Assembly (NCBI GenBank): GCA_902766575.1
Contig: CACXED010000265.1
Span: 1 to 5,323 of the forward strand
Length of the DNA stretch: 5,323 nt
Direction of reading: 5' to 3'
Source: an uncultured Ruminococcus sp.
Lineage (GTDB): Bacteria; Bacillota; Clostridia; Oscillospirales; CAG-272
In this document: positions 5,297-5,323 of the stretch, piece by piece
Numbering within the stretch: position 1 is the first letter of the stretch
Layout: each line of letters opens with the position of its first letter
Position numbers and translations under genes: made by a program
The notes under the pieces: model-generated
What the model saw: the letters and a program-made list of their open reading frames with translations, nothing else
What the model was told of the DNA's origin: nothing
Database searches by the model: none

Positions 5297-5323
5297 TTGA
5301 CATTGACCCGAATCTGCGCTATA
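5297..5323 (+). promoter_or_regulatory. Rightward sigma-A promoter cut by the window edge
   Basis: TTGACA (5297-5302) is followed after exactly 17 bp by TATA (5320-5323), at which point the window ends. Only four of the six -10 bases can be seen, all matching consensus. If the next bases complete it, this is the promoter of a gene transcribed away from pyruvate kinase. Confidence 0.5.

Noticed and set aside
5187..5300. Plus-strand open frame of about 37 codons
   Set aside because: No ATG start or ribosome binding site, and it overlaps the pyruvate kinase promoter.
5212..5322. 36-codon open minus-strand frame ending in tandem stops, possible 3' end of a gene beyond the edge
   Set aside because: Short and basic with no recognisable motif; an opposite-strand frame across the same bases is equally open, and a rightward promoter at 5297 implies this is intergenic.
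1..5323. Mobile elements, CRISPR arrays, phage or defence genes
   Set aside because: No transposase, integrase, regularly spaced repeats, terminal inverted repeats or target duplications were seen; every long gene is accounted for.

Overview
The window looks like chromosomal DNA from an anaerobic, probably gut-associated member of the Clostridia (Bacillota). Three things suggest this. The pyruvate kinase has the Bacillota-style 585-residue layout with a C-terminal PEP-utiliser domain. There is a rubrerythrin of the two-domain type common in anaerobes. GC-rich genes are separated by AT-rich gaps carrying near-perfect sigma-A promoters. The species assignment is inference only.

Layout, left to right: (1) a tRNA-Thr(UGU) on the minus strand, cut by the left edge, with its own consensus promoter. 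(2) A divergent intergenic region holding a second consensus promoter (TTGACA, 17 bp, TATAAT) that drives a rightward two-gene unit. (3) That unit is a GH110-family alpha-1,3-galactosidase without a signal peptide, followed with a 4-bp ATGA overlap by a PHP-superfamily, histidinol-phosphatase-like phosphoesterase. (4) A 74-bp gap in which one segment can pair with either of two flanking copies of its complement (two mutually exclusive hairpins), lying directly before the ribosome binding site of (5) rubrerythrin. (6) A compact hairpin that can terminate both rubrerythrin and the convergent (7) pyruvate kinase gene, whose start I move nine bases inward. (8) The pyruvate kinase leader and promoter, then about 100 bp of non-coding DNA with a 13-bp perfect palindrome, and the first part of a rightward promoter cut off by the right edge.

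How the genes relate: pyruvate kinase is core glycolysis and rubrerythrin is peroxide detoxification. The GH110/PHP pair is the accessory part. The galactosidase would remove terminal alpha-1,3-linked galactose from an imported oligosaccharide, and the overlapping PHP enzyme may act on a phosphorylated metabolite in the same route. The second step is speculative. I see no mobile element, CRISPR array, phage gene or defence system. The least ordinary signals are the three-segment leader before rubrerythrin and the intracellular GH110 enzyme coupled to a PHP phosphatase.
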